Below, one piece after another: positions 1 through 8,915 of a stretch of 64,000 nucleotides of DNA (within the stretch, counting starts at the first letter, position 1; every line of letters begins with the position of its first letter). The DNA lies in the NCBI RefSeq assembly GCF_001676725.1, contig NZ_CP016172.1:3596001-3660000 (forward strand), given 5' to 3'. This DNA is from Bordetella flabilis (GTDB lineage Bacteria; Pseudomonadota; Gammaproteobacteria; Burkholderiales; Burkholderiaceae_B). The notes below the pieces were generated by a model. That model worked only from the letters and a program-made list of their open reading frames with translations. It searched no databases and had not been told where the DNA came from. A program made the position numbers and the translations under genes.

Positions 1-57
1 ATCGGCATCCGGCAGGCGGACGGATGAACACCCTGCCGTGCGGCGACGCGCACAACG

Positions 58-84
58 GAAGGGCGCCGACCCGCGGCGCCCTTC
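58..84 (-). terminator. Stem-loop downstream of ppc
   Basis: A perfect 10-bp inverted repeat (GAAGGGCGCC / GGCGCCCTTC, 7-nt loop) lies about 50 bases past the ppc stop codon. No convincing U-run follows on either strand, so it may be a weak or factor-assisted terminator, or a boundary stem-loop. The rest of 1-135 holds no gene I can support. Confidence 0.4.
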
Positions 85-135
85 GCTGCAGCAAACTTTC
101 CGGCGCCGCGACGCAACGCCGGCGCACACACGCCG

Positions 136-3000
136 TCAGCCGCTATTGCGCAGCCCGGCCGCGATCCCGTTGATCGAGATGTGTATCCCGGTCTTGACCA
201 CCGCGTCTCCCCTGCCCTCGCGATAACGCTGCATCAGCTCGACCTGCACATGGTGCAGCGGATCCAGATACGGGAACCGGTGGCTGATGGAGCGCGCCAG
301 CACCGGGTTGCGTGCCAGCCGTTCACGGTCGCCGGTGATGCGGGACAGCGCCTGCGCGGTGCGCCGCCATTCGGCCTGGATGGCGGCGAAGACCCGCTGG
401 CGCAAAGCGTCGTCGTCCACCAGTTCGGCATAGCGCGACGCCAGCGCCAGGTCGGATTTGGCCAGCACCATGTCCAGGTTGGAGAGCAGCGTGCGGAAGA
501 ACGGCCACTGGCGGTACATGGCGCGCAGCGCTTCCCAACGCTGGTCGGCATCCCCCGCCGCATCCTTGTCGTCCGGGCCGGCGCCGACAAAGGCTTGTAC
601 CGCCGTGCCGAACCCGTACCATCCCGGCAGCGTCAGGCGGCACTGCCCCCAGCTGAATCCCCAGGGAATGGCGCGCAGGTCCTCGATCTTCTGGCTGCCC
701 GTGCGCGATGCCGGACGCGATCCGATATTCAATTCGGCAATCTCGCGGATCGGCGTCGAACCGAAGAAGTAGGCGCCGAAGCCGGGCGTTTCATACACCA
801 GCGCGCGATAGGCGCCCATGCTCGCTTCGGACAACGCGGCGGCGGCGCTCAGGAAGGCTTCCGGCGCCGGCTCGTCGATCTGCACCAGCGTGGCCTCGAG
901 CGTGGCCGCCACCAGGGTTTCCAGGTTGCGCCGGCCGATGTCCGGGTTGGTGTACTTCGAGGCGATGACCTCGCCCTGCTCCGTCAACCTGAGCTGGCCC
1001 CGGACGGTTCCCGGCGGCTGCGCCAGGATGGCCTGGTAGCTGGGACCGCCGCCGCGGCCGACCGTACCGCCACGCCCATGGAACAGGCGCAGCTTGATCG
1101 GCGCGTGCGCCCCGAACTCATCGAACAGGCCTGCCAGCGCAATTTCGGCGCGGTACAGCTCCCAGTTGCTGGTGAAGATGCCGCCATCCTTGTTGCTATC
1201 CGAATAGCCCAGCATGATGTCCTGTTCCGCGCCGCTGCGCTGGATCAGGCCCCGGATGCCCGGCAGGGCGTAGAACCCGCGCATGATGCCGGCGGCGTTG
1301 CGCAAGTCCTGGATGGTCTCGAACAGCGGTACGACGATGAGTTCGGCGCGCGCGTCCTCGCCGAGCAGGCCGTGCAGCAGGCCGCACTCCTTCTGCAGCA
1401 CCAGCACTTCCAGCAGGTCGCTGACCGTCTCCGTATGGCTGATGATGTAGTGCCGGATCGCATGGTGCCCGTAGCGCTCGCGCATGCGACGCGCCATTTC
1501 GAAGATGGCGATCTCGCCGCGCGCAAGGTCCGTATACGCGGCGTCGGGAATGCGCAGCGGCCGTGGATCGTCGAGCAGCCGCAACAGCAGCGCCACGCGG
1601 CCGTCCTCGGGCATGCCGGCATAGTCGGCGTGCACGCGCGCGACCGCCAGCAGTTCGGCCACCACCGCCTCGTGCTTGTCCGAACTCTGGCGCAAGTCGA
1701 CGGTGGCCAGGTGGAATCCGAATACATCGGCGGCGCGCATCAGGGGCCGCAGCCGCTGCTCGGCCAGCGTCCGGCCATGGTGGCTTGCCAGCGATTGCGC
1801 AATGACGCGCAGGTCGCCCAGGAATTCCTCGGCGCCGGAATAAGGGGGCTGCGCCGCCACCGGATGCGGCGCGGCCTCGGCCCCGGTCAGTTCGTACAGC
1901 GTCGCCGCCAGCCTCGCATATATCCCGGACAATGCCTTGCGATACGGCTCGTCGCGCCGGTGCGCGCTGTCGTCGGGCGAGCGCGCCGCAAGTTCCAGCA
2001 GGGCGGGCGATACGTCGACCAGATAAGACGACATCGACAGTTCACCCCCCAGCTGGTGCACTTCGGCCAGATAATGGCGCAGCGCGGTCTCGGCCTGCCG
2101 CCGCAACGCGTAGTCCAGGGTTTGCGCGCTGACGTTGGGATTGCCGTCGCGGTCGCCGCCGATCCACTGCCCCATGCGGAAAAAGCTGGCCACGTCCCGC
2201 GCCGGGATCTCACGCTCCAGGCTGGCGTAAAGCCGCGGGATCTCCCGCAGGAATGTGGTCTGGTAATAGCTGAGGGCATTCTCGATCTCGTCGGCGACGG
2301 TCAGGCGCGACATGCGCAGCAGCCGCGTGGTCCATAGCTGGATGATGCGGCCACGCAATTGCTCGGCATTCGCATCGAGCTCGCGCGCCAGCACGGCGTC
2401 ATTGGCCCCGCCCACGCCGCGCGCCCGTATATCGTCGCGTTCCGCCAGCAATTGCGCGATGGCGCGCTGTGCGTCCAGGATGCTCTTGCGCTGGACCTCC
2501 GTGGGATGCGCCGTCAGCACGGCCGACACATGGCTGCCGGCCAGCGTTTCGGCGATACGGTCCGGGCCGATGCCCGCCCCGCGCAGCCTGGCCATCATGG
2601 CCTCTATGCTGCCTTCCTGCACGTCGCCCGCACGCTCGCGCGCGAGGCGGCGGCGAATGTAGTGGCGGTCTTCGGCGAGGTTGGCCAGCAGGCTGAAATA
2701 GGTGAACGCCCGCACGACGCAGACCAGCATCAGGCCGGACAGCGATTGCAGCAGGCCCTTGAGGGTCTGGTCGGCCTGCGCGTCGGCATCGCGCCGGAAC
2801 GCCACCGCGAGCTGCCGGACCTGCTCGACCAGCGTGTAGGCCTGCTCCCCTTCCTGTTCGCGGATGACTTCGCCCAAAAGCCGGCCAAGAAGACGGACGT
2901 CTTCCATGAGCGGCTGTTCCGTCGCGGGGCGTATCGCGGAATCAGCGGATTCGCCTGCCGCAGCGTGCGGCAAGCCGGAGGTTTCGTGGTGAACGCTCAT
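136..3000 (-). CDS. ppc: Phosphoenolpyruvate carboxylase
   Basis: Carboxylates PEP with bicarbonate to oxaloacetate, the anaplerotic entry to the TCA cycle; a cytosolic homotetramer in this family. The 954-residue product has the usual bacterial length. Seen in the sequence: the catalytic-His motif [13 protein letters not shown] (His about residue 165), the [10 protein letters not shown] motif, the mobile-loop motif [14 protein letters not shown], and the conserved C-terminus ending [10 protein letters not shown]. The reading frame stays open upstream, but the ATG at 3000 is preferred because it gives a normal N-terminus and overlaps the stop of the upstream VOC gene as ATGA, implying translational coupling. 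The opposing enzyme, PEP carboxykinase, is also in this window (pckG). Confidence 0.97.
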   Translation of the reverse strand: MSVHHETSGLPHAAAGESADSAIRPATEQPLMEDVRLLGRLLGEVIREQEGEQAYTLVEQVRQLAVAFRRDADAQADQTLKGLLQSLSGLMLVCVVRAFTYFSLLANLAEDRHYIRRRLARERAGDVQEGSIEAMMARLRGAGIGPDRIAETLAGSHVSAVLTAHPTEVQRKSILDAQRAIAQLLAERDDIRARGVGGANDAVLARELDANAEQLRGRIIQLWTTRLLRMSRLTVADEIENALSYYQTTFLREIPRLYASLEREIPARDVASFFRMGQWIGGDRDGNPNVSAQTLDYALRRQAETALRHYLAEVHQLGGELSMSSYLVDVSPALLELAARSPDDSAHRRDEPYRKALSGIYARLAATLYELTGAEAAPHPVAAQPPYSGAEEFLGDLRVIAQSLASHHGRTLAEQRLRPLMRAADVFGFHLATVDLRQSSDKHEAVVAELLAVARVHADYAGMPEDGRVALLLRLLDDPRPLRIPDAAYTDLARGEIAIFEMARRMRERYGHHAIRHYIISHTETVSDLLEVLVLQKECGLLHGLLGEDARAELIVVPLFETIQDLRNAAGIMRGFYALPGIRGLIQRSGAEQDIMLGYSDSNKDGGIFTSNWELYRAEIALAGLFDEFGAHAPIKLRLFHGRGGTVGRGGGPSYQAILAQPPGTVRGQLRLTEQGEVIASKYTNPDIGRRNLETLVAATLEATLVQIDEPAPEAFLSAAAALSEASMGAYRALVYETPGFGAYFFGSTPIREIAELNIGSRPASRTGSQKIEDLRAIPWGFSWGQCRLTLPGWYGFGTAVQAFVGAGPDDKDAAGDADQRWEALRAMYRQWPFFRTLLSNLDMVLAKSDLALASRYAELVDDDALRQRVFAAIQAEWRRTAQALSRITGDRERLARNPVLARSISHRFPYLDPLHHVQVELMQRYREGRGDAVVKTGIHISINGIAAGLRNSG

Positions 3001-3377
3001 ACCGCCGGCTCCGAGATTTCGATCAGGTTCAAGTCGGGATCGCGCAGGTAGATCGACCGGATGCGTGAGGTGGCGCCGGTGCGCATGACCGGGCCTTCGA
3101 GGATCGGCACGCCCAGCTCGCCCAGACGCGCGATGACCGCGTCCAGCGGACGGCTGGCGATGAAGCACAGGTCCAGCGCACCCGGTACGGGCGTATGCGC
3201 CTTGGGTTCGAACTCGCGGCCCTTGACGTGCAGATTGATCTTCTGGTTGCCGAAGAGAAAGGCCTTGCGCCCTTCCCCGAATGTCTCCAGCCGCATGCCC
3301 AGGATGTCGACATAGAAACGCACGCAGGCGGCTTCATCGGAGGTGGTCAGGACAAGGTGGTCCAGGTGGTCGATCAA
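2997..3377 (-). CDS. VOC (glyoxalase/dioxygenase-fold) family protein
   Basis: A 126-residue protein with one vicinal-oxygen-chelate unit pair: the N-terminal [10 protein letters not shown] strand with a candidate metal-ligand His, then a second half ending [12 protein letters not shown] with the conserved terminal Glu. This resembles the small glyoxalase I-like/YaeR-type proteins. The substrate is unknown. The start is a TTG at 3377 with GGGGAG about 9 bases upstream; no ATG fits. Its stop overlaps the ppc start by four bases, so the two are probably co-transcribed, with ppc translation coupled to this gene. Confidence 0.85.
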   Translation of the reverse strand: MIDHLDHLVLTTSDEAACVRFYVDILGMRLETFGEGRKAFLFGNQKINLHVKGREFEPKAHTPVPGALDLCFIASRPLDAVIARLGELGVPILEGPVMRTGATSRIRSIYLRDPDLNLIEISEPAV

Positions 3378-3635
3378 TGGCGTGTCTCCCCTGATTCGTT
3401 GCGCCGCAGTCCCAGCGCGGGGCTGCCGGCCATCGGCGCAAGTCGCGCGACCATCCGAATGTATGGGATTCCACCCTGATTTGGAATTCCCGTTTGGTGC
3501 AGCCCGCCTTCGCGTTACGCAAAGGGCACGGTGGCTACGGGAAATTGCCGGCGCGGCGTCCGTGCAAGGTTGCCGGAAGTGACCCGCGGGCCCAGCCCGA
3601 CGGGCGGGCCGTGCCGCGGCCCAACGAGATGCCCC

Positions 3636-3950
3636 CTAACGGGATGCGGACTCCGGCCGGACCGGCGTGGCGGCGCCGCCGCCTACGACGGTATGCCAGG
3701 GTTTGACCGTCCAGCGTGTCACCAGGCCGTTGATGACGTAGGGATCGCTGCGGGCGAAGTCCTCCGCCACCGCTGGCGTATCGGCCTGGAACACCAGCAG
3801 CGCGCTGTCCACCGGATCGCCTGCCGCCCCGGCGAGCACGATGTGTCCACGATCGGATGCCTGCCACGCCAGGGCCAGGTGGACTTCGCGGTACGGTCCG
3901 CGCCGCGCCAGGTAATCCGGCGCCAGTTCGTACGACAGCAGGTAGTGCAT
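3636..3950 (-). CDS. YciI family protein
   Basis: A 104-residue protein of the YciI-like fold (dimeric alpha-beta barrel). Seen: the N-terminal MHYLLSYEL strand, a His-containing LAWQASDRGHIVLAG segment, and the family-typical FARSDPYVINGLV motif followed by a tryptophan strand. The function of the family is poorly known; members have been proposed to be small enzymes or stress-related. The ATG at 3950 has a good ribosome site (GGGAG). It lies downstream of the Bug receptor gene but is separated from it by a strong terminator-like hairpin. The 258 bases between this gene's stop and the VOC gene start hold no further gene that I can see. Confidence 0.85.
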   Translation of the reverse strand: MHYLLSYELAPDYLARRGPYREVHLALAWQASDRGHIVLAGAAGDPVDSALLVFQADTPAVAEDFARSDPYVINGLVTRWTVKPWHTVVGGGAATPVRPESASR

Positions 3951-3969
3951 GGTGGAACTCCCGGATGTG

Positions 3970-4001
3970 AAAATGGCCGCCGGCGAATGCCGGCGGCCAT
4001 T
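3970..4001 (-). terminator. Rho-independent terminator after the Bug receptor gene
   Basis: A perfect 13-bp stem (AATGGCCGCCGGC / GCCGGCGGCCATT) with a 4-nt loop. Read on the minus strand it is followed by TTTTC. It sits 45 bases beyond the stop of the receptor gene ending at 4046. This is the clearest intrinsic terminator in the window. Confidence 0.75.
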
Positions 4002-4045
4002 GCAGGGAACAACGGCGCGCCGTGCCGGGGCGCTTGCCGTTCAGC

Positions 4046-5011
4046 TTACTTCTTTTCCTTCAGGATCTCGGCCCACTTGGCGGTCTGGTCGGCGATGAAC
4101 TTCTTGAAGACCTCCGGCTTTTCGCCGCCGGCATCCGCGCCGATGGTTTCCAGCACCTTCTTCATCTGCGGGTCCTGCAAGGCTTCCACGGTGGCCTGGT
4201 ACAGCCTGGCCTGCACATCGGCCGGCGTCTTGGCGGGAACCACCAGGCCGTACCACGTCGAGAAGGTGTAGCCGGGCACGCCGGATTGCGCGATCGCCGG
4301 GATGCCGGGGAAGGAGGCGCTGGGCTGTTCGGTGCTGACGCCAAGGGCGCGCACCGTACCGGCGCGTATCTGCGAAATCGCGGAGCCGCTGGTCTCCAGC
4401 GCCATCTGGATCTGGCCGGAGATCAGGTCCGCCATCATGGGCGCGCCGCCCTTGTAGGGCACGTGCAGGATGTCGATCCTGGCCATGCGCTTGAACAGCT
4501 CGCCGGCCAGGTGCTCGGTGCTGCCGATGCCGGCCGAGCCGAAATTCAGCTTGCCGGGGTTCTTCCTGGCGTAGTCGATCAGTTCCTGTACGGACTTGAC
4601 CGGCAGGTTGTTGTTGACGATGAGCAGGTTGGGCGACGACGCCACGATGGTGATCGGCGCGAAATCCTTCTCGAAGTCATAAGGCAGCCGGTCGTAGGTC
4701 GACGGCGCGATCGTGTGCGCAATGGTCGACAGGAACAGGGTGTAGCCATCCGGGGCGGACCGGGCGACGTAGCCCGCGCCGATCGTGCCGCCCGCGCCCG
4801 CGCGGTTGTCCACGATCACCGGTTGGCCCAGTTTCTGGCTCAGCAGCTGGGCCAGCGGACGGCCGACCATGTCGGTCGTGCCGCCCGGCGGGAAGGGGAT
4901 GACCAGCGTGATGGGCTTGGCGGGCCAGTCAGCGGCGTGGGCCATCAGCGTGCTGGCACAGAGGACGGTGCTCGCGAGCAATTTCCCCATCAGGGATATG
5001 CCGAGTTTCAT
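4046..5011 (-). CDS. Bug/TctC-family periplasmic solute receptor (copy 1)
   Basis: A 321-residue tripartite tricarboxylate transporter receptor of the Bordetella uptake gene (Bug) family: exported, two-lobed, binding small carboxylates or amides. Seen: signal peptide about residues 1-26 ending AHA, the mature start WPAKPITLVIPFPPGG, VARSAPDGYT, and the ligand-loop region GSAGIGSTEHLAGELF. The start at 5011 follows a GGAG site; the frame runs open further upstream but without a signal sequence. No TctA or TctB membrane subunits lie nearby, as is usual for Bug proteins. The ligand cannot be told. The 223 bases upstream contain a GTATA-N6-TATAC inverted repeat (5131-5146) next to a TACAAT-like -10. 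Confidence 0.92.
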   Translation of the reverse strand: MKLGISLMGKLLASTVLCASTLMAHAADWPAKPITLVIPFPPGGTTDMVGRPLAQLLSQKLGQPVIVDNRAGAGGTIGAGYVARSAPDGYTLFLSTIAHTIAPSTYDRLPYDFEKDFAPITIVASSPNLLIVNNNLPVKSVQELIDYARKNPGKLNFGSAGIGSTEHLAGELFKRMARIDILHVPYKGGAPMMADLISGQIQMALETSGSAISQIRAGTVRALGVSTEQPSASFPGIPAIAQSGVPGYTFSTWYGLVVPAKTPADVQARLYQATVEALQDPQMKKVLETIGADAGGEKPEVFKKFIADQTAKWAEILKEKK

Positions 5012-5234
5012 TTGATTCTCCATACTTTGATCCGACAGCGGCGGATCGATGTGATGAATGCGGGTCCCGGGACGCCTTGAAGCCGTTTCTATGAGGACCG
5101 CCGTATTGCCGCGAGCGCTGGGGCCGGATTGTATACCCCCATATACGGGCAAACCCTAGCTGCGCACAGAACCCCTCTGCACGGATCGTGAAGTCCACTG
5201 CGGGCTTGCGGCGCGGTACGGCCCTGCCCGGGGG

Positions 5235-6143
5235 TCAGGCTATCGTCCAGGGCCGCGCGCAGACTTCGCCGCGCAGGCACTCCAGGAACTGCGAGGCCCG
5301 CGCCGAGCGGGCTTCGCGGGACGGCAACAGGGCCACCACATCGGCGTCGGGCAAGCGCCAGCGCGGCAGCAGGGCGATCAGCCGGCCCTCGCGCAGATGC
5401 GCCGCCACATCCCATTCCGAACGGACCACGATGCCCATGCCGGCCAGCGCCCATTCGCATACGACGCCGCCCTCCGTGCTGGCCAGGACGGGATCGATGC
5501 GCACGCTGTCGACCTTGCCGCCTTCATCCGTAAAGCGCCACAGGGTGACATCTTCATCGTTTTCGCGCAGCGCGATGCAGGCGTGCCGATGCAGGTCGGC
5601 CGGGCGCGCGGGCGCGCCATGCCGCTCCAGATAGGCCGGGGCGGCACACAGGATGCGGCGATTGAACGCGATGCGCTGCATGACGAGCGCCGAATCGCGC
5701 AGCTCGCCGATATGGACCATGACATCCCAGCTGTCCTCCGCGAGGCGCGCGGGACGATCCGACAAGGTCAAGGTGGCGGTGACTCCGGGATGGTCGCGCC
5801 GCACCCGCGCCACGGCGGGCGCCACATAGCGATGGCCGAAGCCCAGCGGCGCCAGGATGCGGAGGTGGCCGGCCACCACGCCACGGCGGCTGCCCACGGC
5901 TTCGGCCAGTTCGCCCAGTTCGTCGCAGATGCGCCGCCCGCGCGCGGCCAGCAGATCGCCCTCGTCGGTCAGGGCGATGCGGCGCCGGCCGCGTTCCACC
6001 AGCCGCACGCCCAACCGCCGTTCCAGCGCGGCCAGGCGCTGCGTGACCGCCGGCGGCGTCACGTCCAGCGTGCGCGCGGCCTCGGCCAGCGACTGCGAGG
6101 CCACCACAACCAGGAAGAAACGCAGGTCTTCGCTCGACAACAT
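5235..6143 (-). CDS. LysR-type transcriptional regulator
   Basis: A 302-residue regulator with an N-terminal winged HTH (about residues 3-60; LAEAARTLDVTPPAVTQRLAALERRLG) and a substrate-binding-fold effector domain from about residue 90 (LRILAPLGFGHRYVAPAVARV). It is transcribed away from the Bug receptor/M81 pair starting at 6343, the classic arrangement for a LysR protein controlling its divergent neighbours. The N-terminal SSEDLRFFLVVV segment is typical of the Val/GcvA-like subgroup. The effector is unknown. Confidence 0.92.
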   Translation of the reverse strand: MLSSEDLRFFLVVVASQSLAEAARTLDVTPPAVTQRLAALERRLGVRLVERGRRRIALTDEGDLLAARGRRICDELGELAEAVGSRRGVVAGHLRILAPLGFGHRYVAPAVARVRRDHPGVTATLTLSDRPARLAEDSWDVMVHIGELRDSALVMQRIAFNRRILCAAPAYLERHGAPARPADLHRHACIALRENDEDVTLWRFTDEGGKVDSVRIDPVLASTEGGVVCEWALAGMGIVVRSEWDVAAHLREGRLIALLPRWRLPDADVVALLPSREARSARASQFLECLRGEVCARPWTIA

Positions 6144-6154
6144 CCCCTTTCCCT

Positions 6155-6194
6155 ATTAACTCTCGTCTTAAGCGCGCATTCAATCGTCGTTAAT
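6155..6194. promoter_or_regulatory. Divergent control region of the lysR / Bug-M81 pair
   Basis: The 199-base gap between the divergent genes contains the widely spaced inverted arms ATTAAC (6155-6160) and GTTAAT (6189-6194) with a TTAA between them. It is a plausible LysR regulator site, but the classic T-N11-A box is not clear and I cannot place a firm -35/-10. Confidence 0.3.
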
Positions 6195-6342
6195 CCCCGA
6201 CTTTAGCCTTGTGGTCATACTGGCGTCATCCGAGCGTTTCCCCCGACACGCCGGCCCGCCGGCCGGCCCCGGGCCGCGCCACCGACGGTTGCGCGCCGCA
6301 TCGCGGCAGGCGGCGCCGTCACACCTCGTTATGGAGCCTTGC

Positions 6343-7326
6343 ATGCGACGCCTGTTCCTTCATACCCTGACCGTCCTTGCCACCGGCGCCCTGCCCTTCG
6401 CGTCATCCGCCGCCGAGCCGGGGTGGCCGCAGCGCCCGGTCAATGTCATCGTGGCGTCCGCGGCGGGCGGCTCGGCCGACGTGCTGAGCCGCATCGTGCT
6501 CAATCACGTCGCCCAGGAGATCGGCGCCACCTTCATCATCGAAAATCGTCCCGGCGCGGCCGGCAACATCGGTATGAGCCAGGTCAAGCGGGCGACGCCT
6601 GACGGCTATACGCTGGGCTACGGCAACATCAATACGCTGGCGGTCAACCCAGCCCTGTTCAAGCAACTGCCCTATGATGCCAGCAAGGATTTCCAGCCCG
6701 TCGGACAAATGTTCGCGGTGTACAACCTGCTCGTCGTACGCGGCGATTCGCCCATCCGTTCGGTCGCCGATCTGATCGCCCGGGCCCGGCGCGAGCCGGG
6801 CAAGCTCTCCTATGGCGCGGCCGGCATCGGCAGCAGCGGCCAGATGGCGGGTGAACTGTTCAAGCAAATGGCAGGCGTGGACACCATGTTTATTCCGTAT
6901 AACGGCGATCCCGCTTCCCTGCAGGATCTTGCCGGGGGGCGCCTGGACTATACGTTCACCAACGCATCGGTGGCCTACCCGCTGGTGCAAAGCGGCAAGC
7001 TGCGTGCGCTGGCGATCACCAGCAAGACGCGTGTGCCGCTGTTTCCAGACCTGCCGACGCTGGACGAAGCGGGATTGAAAGGCTACGAAAACGTGTCGTG
7101 GGGTGGACTGGTCTTTCCCGCGGGCACGCCGCGCCCCGTCGTCGACAAATTGTCCGGGGCATTGCAGAAGGCGCTGGCCAGCGATTCCCTGCGCAAGGAC
7201 CTGGCCAACGCCAGTGCATCGCCCGGCACGCCGGGTTCGCCGGAGGACTTCGGACGTTTCATCGCGACCGAACAGCGCAAGTGGAGCGACCTGATCGCCA
7301 CCGCCCATATCGAAAAGCAGGATTGA
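6343..7326 (+). CDS. Bug/TctC-family periplasmic solute receptor (copy 2)
   Basis: A 327-residue exported solute-binding protein. Seen: a signal peptide with a basic MRR n-region and cleavage near SSAAEP, then the mature start WPQRPVNVIVASAAGGSADV, KRATPDGYTLGYGN, and GAAGIGSSGQMAGELF. The start at 6343 has GGAG ten bases upstream. Seven bases separate its stop from the M81 metallopeptidase start, so the two are an operon; the receptor may deliver or sense the compound that the metallopeptidase/amidohydrolase acts upon. The exact ligand cannot be read from the sequence. Confidence 0.92.
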   Translation: MRRLFLHTLTVLATGALPFASSAAEPGWPQRPVNVIVASAAGGSADVLSRIVLNHVAQEIGATFIIENRPGAAGNIGMSQVKRATPDGYTLGYGNINTLAVNPALFKQLPYDASKDFQPVGQMFAVYNLLVVRGDSPIRSVADLIARARREPGKLSYGAAGIGSSGQMAGELFKQMAGVDTMFIPYNGDPASLQDLAGGRLDYTFTNASVAYPLVQSGKLRALAITSKTRVPLFPDLPTLDEAGLKGYENVSWGGLVFPAGTPRPVVDKLSGALQKALASDSLRKDLANASASPGTPGSPEDFGRFIATEQRKWSDLIATAHIEKQD

Positions 7327-7333
7327 CGCCGCC

Positions 7334-8899
7334 ATGTCCGCAACCATGCCCTTGCGTATCGCCCTGCTGGGCTTCGCGATCGAATCGAACCGCTTCGCGC
7401 CGGTCGCCACCCGCGACGATTTCGAGGCGCGCGCCTATTTGGCGGGCGACGACCTGATGCGCGACGCCCGCAGTCCGGCTCCGCGCATGACGCCGGAAAT
7501 CCCCGCCTTCGTACGCCGCATGGATTCCACCGGCGCCTGGACCCCGGTGCCCATCCTGTTCACCAACGCCGAATCGGGCGGGCCGGTGGAACACGGCTTC
7601 TTCGCCGACACGCTGGCGCAGTTCGAAACACGCCTGCGTGCCGCGCTGCCGGTGGACGCGGTTTACATCTGCGAGCATGGGGCCGCCATCACCACGCAGG
7701 AGGACGACCCCGACGGCCTGGTATTCGCGTGTGTGCGCCGCATCGTCGGCCCTCACGTGCCTGTCGTGGCGACAGTGGACCTGCATGCCAACATCTCGGA
7801 TCGCATGGTCGATGAAGTCGACACCTTGATCTCCTACCGGCGTAATCCGCATGTCGACATGGCCGAGCGCGGCGCCGAAGCAGCGGACGTGTTGCGCGAG
7901 CTGGTCGCCGGAATGCGCGTCGAAGTCGCGCATGTCCGCCTGCCGGTTTGCGCGCCGCCCACCCAGTTGCTGACCGCGCCCGGTACAGGGCCTTATGCCG
8001 ACATGATCCAGAAGGCCGAAGCGCTGGCGGACCCGCAGATCGTCAACGTCTCGGCGGTGGGCGGCTTCGCCTACGGCGACACGCCGAAGAACGGACTCAC
8101 CGTGCTGGTCACGACGCGCGGCGATGCCGACCTGGCCGCCCGCACGGCGCTGGACCTGGCCACGCCGGCCTGGCGCGACCGCGCCGCTTTCTTTCCGCAC
8201 CTGACTTCCATGGACGATGCCGTATCGCTGGCCGTGGCCGCCGGCCAGCATCCCGAGCGACCTCCCGTGCTGCTCGCGGACGTCGCCGACAATCCCGGCG
8301 GTGGCGCACGCGGCAACACGCCGTTCCTGTTGCGCGCCCTGATCGAGGCCGGCGCGCAGGGCGTCATCATGGGCGTCGTCACGGACGCCGAACTGGCGGC
8401 CGACGCGCACGCCTGCGGTCGCGGCGGGACGCTGCAGGCACGCTTGAACCGCAGCGAAACGACGCGATATTCGGAACCGTTCGAAGCCACGGCCACGGTG
8501 TTGGCGCTGCACGGCGGCAAGGGCGTGGGCCGGCGCGGCCAACTGGCCGGATGCAGCTTCGACCTGGGGCCTTCGGCCCTGTTGGCCATGGGTGGCGTCA
8601 AGGTCGTGGTCATCACGCACAGGCATCAATGCCACGAGCCGAGCTTCTTTGAAATGTTCGGGCTGGATATCGCGGCCGCGCGCACCGTGGTGGTCAAATC
8701 GCGCGGCCATTTCCGGGCGGCCTTCGACGAATTCTTCCCGCCGGAGCGCATCTATAGCGTCGACGCGCCGGGATTGACGTCGCCCATCCTGGCGCGCTTC
8801 GATTTCGGGCGACTGCCGCGGCCGGTCGTGCCGCTGGACCCCGATACCGGATGGACGCCCAGCGTGCGCCTGCGCCCCACCTCCGCGCAGGCCTCGTGA
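7334..8899 (+). CDS. M81-family metallopeptidase (MlrC-like)
   Basis: A 521-residue protein of the M81/DUF1485 family, whose known member MlrC (microcystinase C) is a zinc peptidase that hydrolyses linearised microcystin. Seen: the N-terminal RIALLGFAIESNRFAP motif, YICEHGAA (about 111-118), TVDLHAN with Asp149 and His151, and NPHVDMAERG with His173, the likely zinc ligands; then the C-terminal MlrC domain with DVADNPGGGARGN. There is no signal peptide, so it is cytosolic. It is co-transcribed with a Bug receptor. Many soil betaproteobacteria carry such pairs with no microcystin connection, so the true substrate is probably another amide or peptide-like compound. Confidence 0.88.
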   Translation: MSATMPLRIALLGFAIESNRFAPVATRDDFEARAYLAGDDLMRDARSPAPRMTPEIPAFVRRMDSTGAWTPVPILFTNAESGGPVEHGFFADTLAQFETRLRAALPVDAVYICEHGAAITTQEDDPDGLVFACVRRIVGPHVPVVATVDLHANISDRMVDEVDTLISYRRNPHVDMAERGAEAADVLRELVAGMRVEVAHVRLPVCAPPTQLLTAPGTGPYADMIQKAEALADPQIVNVSAVGGFAYGDTPKNGLTVLVTTRGDADLAARTALDLATPAWRDRAAFFPHLTSMDDAVSLAVAAGQHPERPPVLLADVADNPGGGARGNTPFLLRALIEAGAQGVIMGVVTDAELAADAHACGRGGTLQARLNRSETTRYSEPFEATATVLALHGGKGVGRRGQLAGCSFDLGPSALLAMGGVKVVVITHRHQCHEPSFFEMFGLDIAAARTVVVKSRGHFRAAFDEFFPPERIYSVDAPGLTSPILARFDFGRLPRPVVPLDPDTGWTPSVRLRPTSAQAS

Positions 8900-8915
8900 C
8901 CCGTTTTGCCTGCCC

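Noticed and set aside
181..2337. 718-codon open frame antisense to ppc
   Set aside because: Long frames on the opposite strand are expected in GC-rich genes; the translation has no family motifs and ppc is certain.
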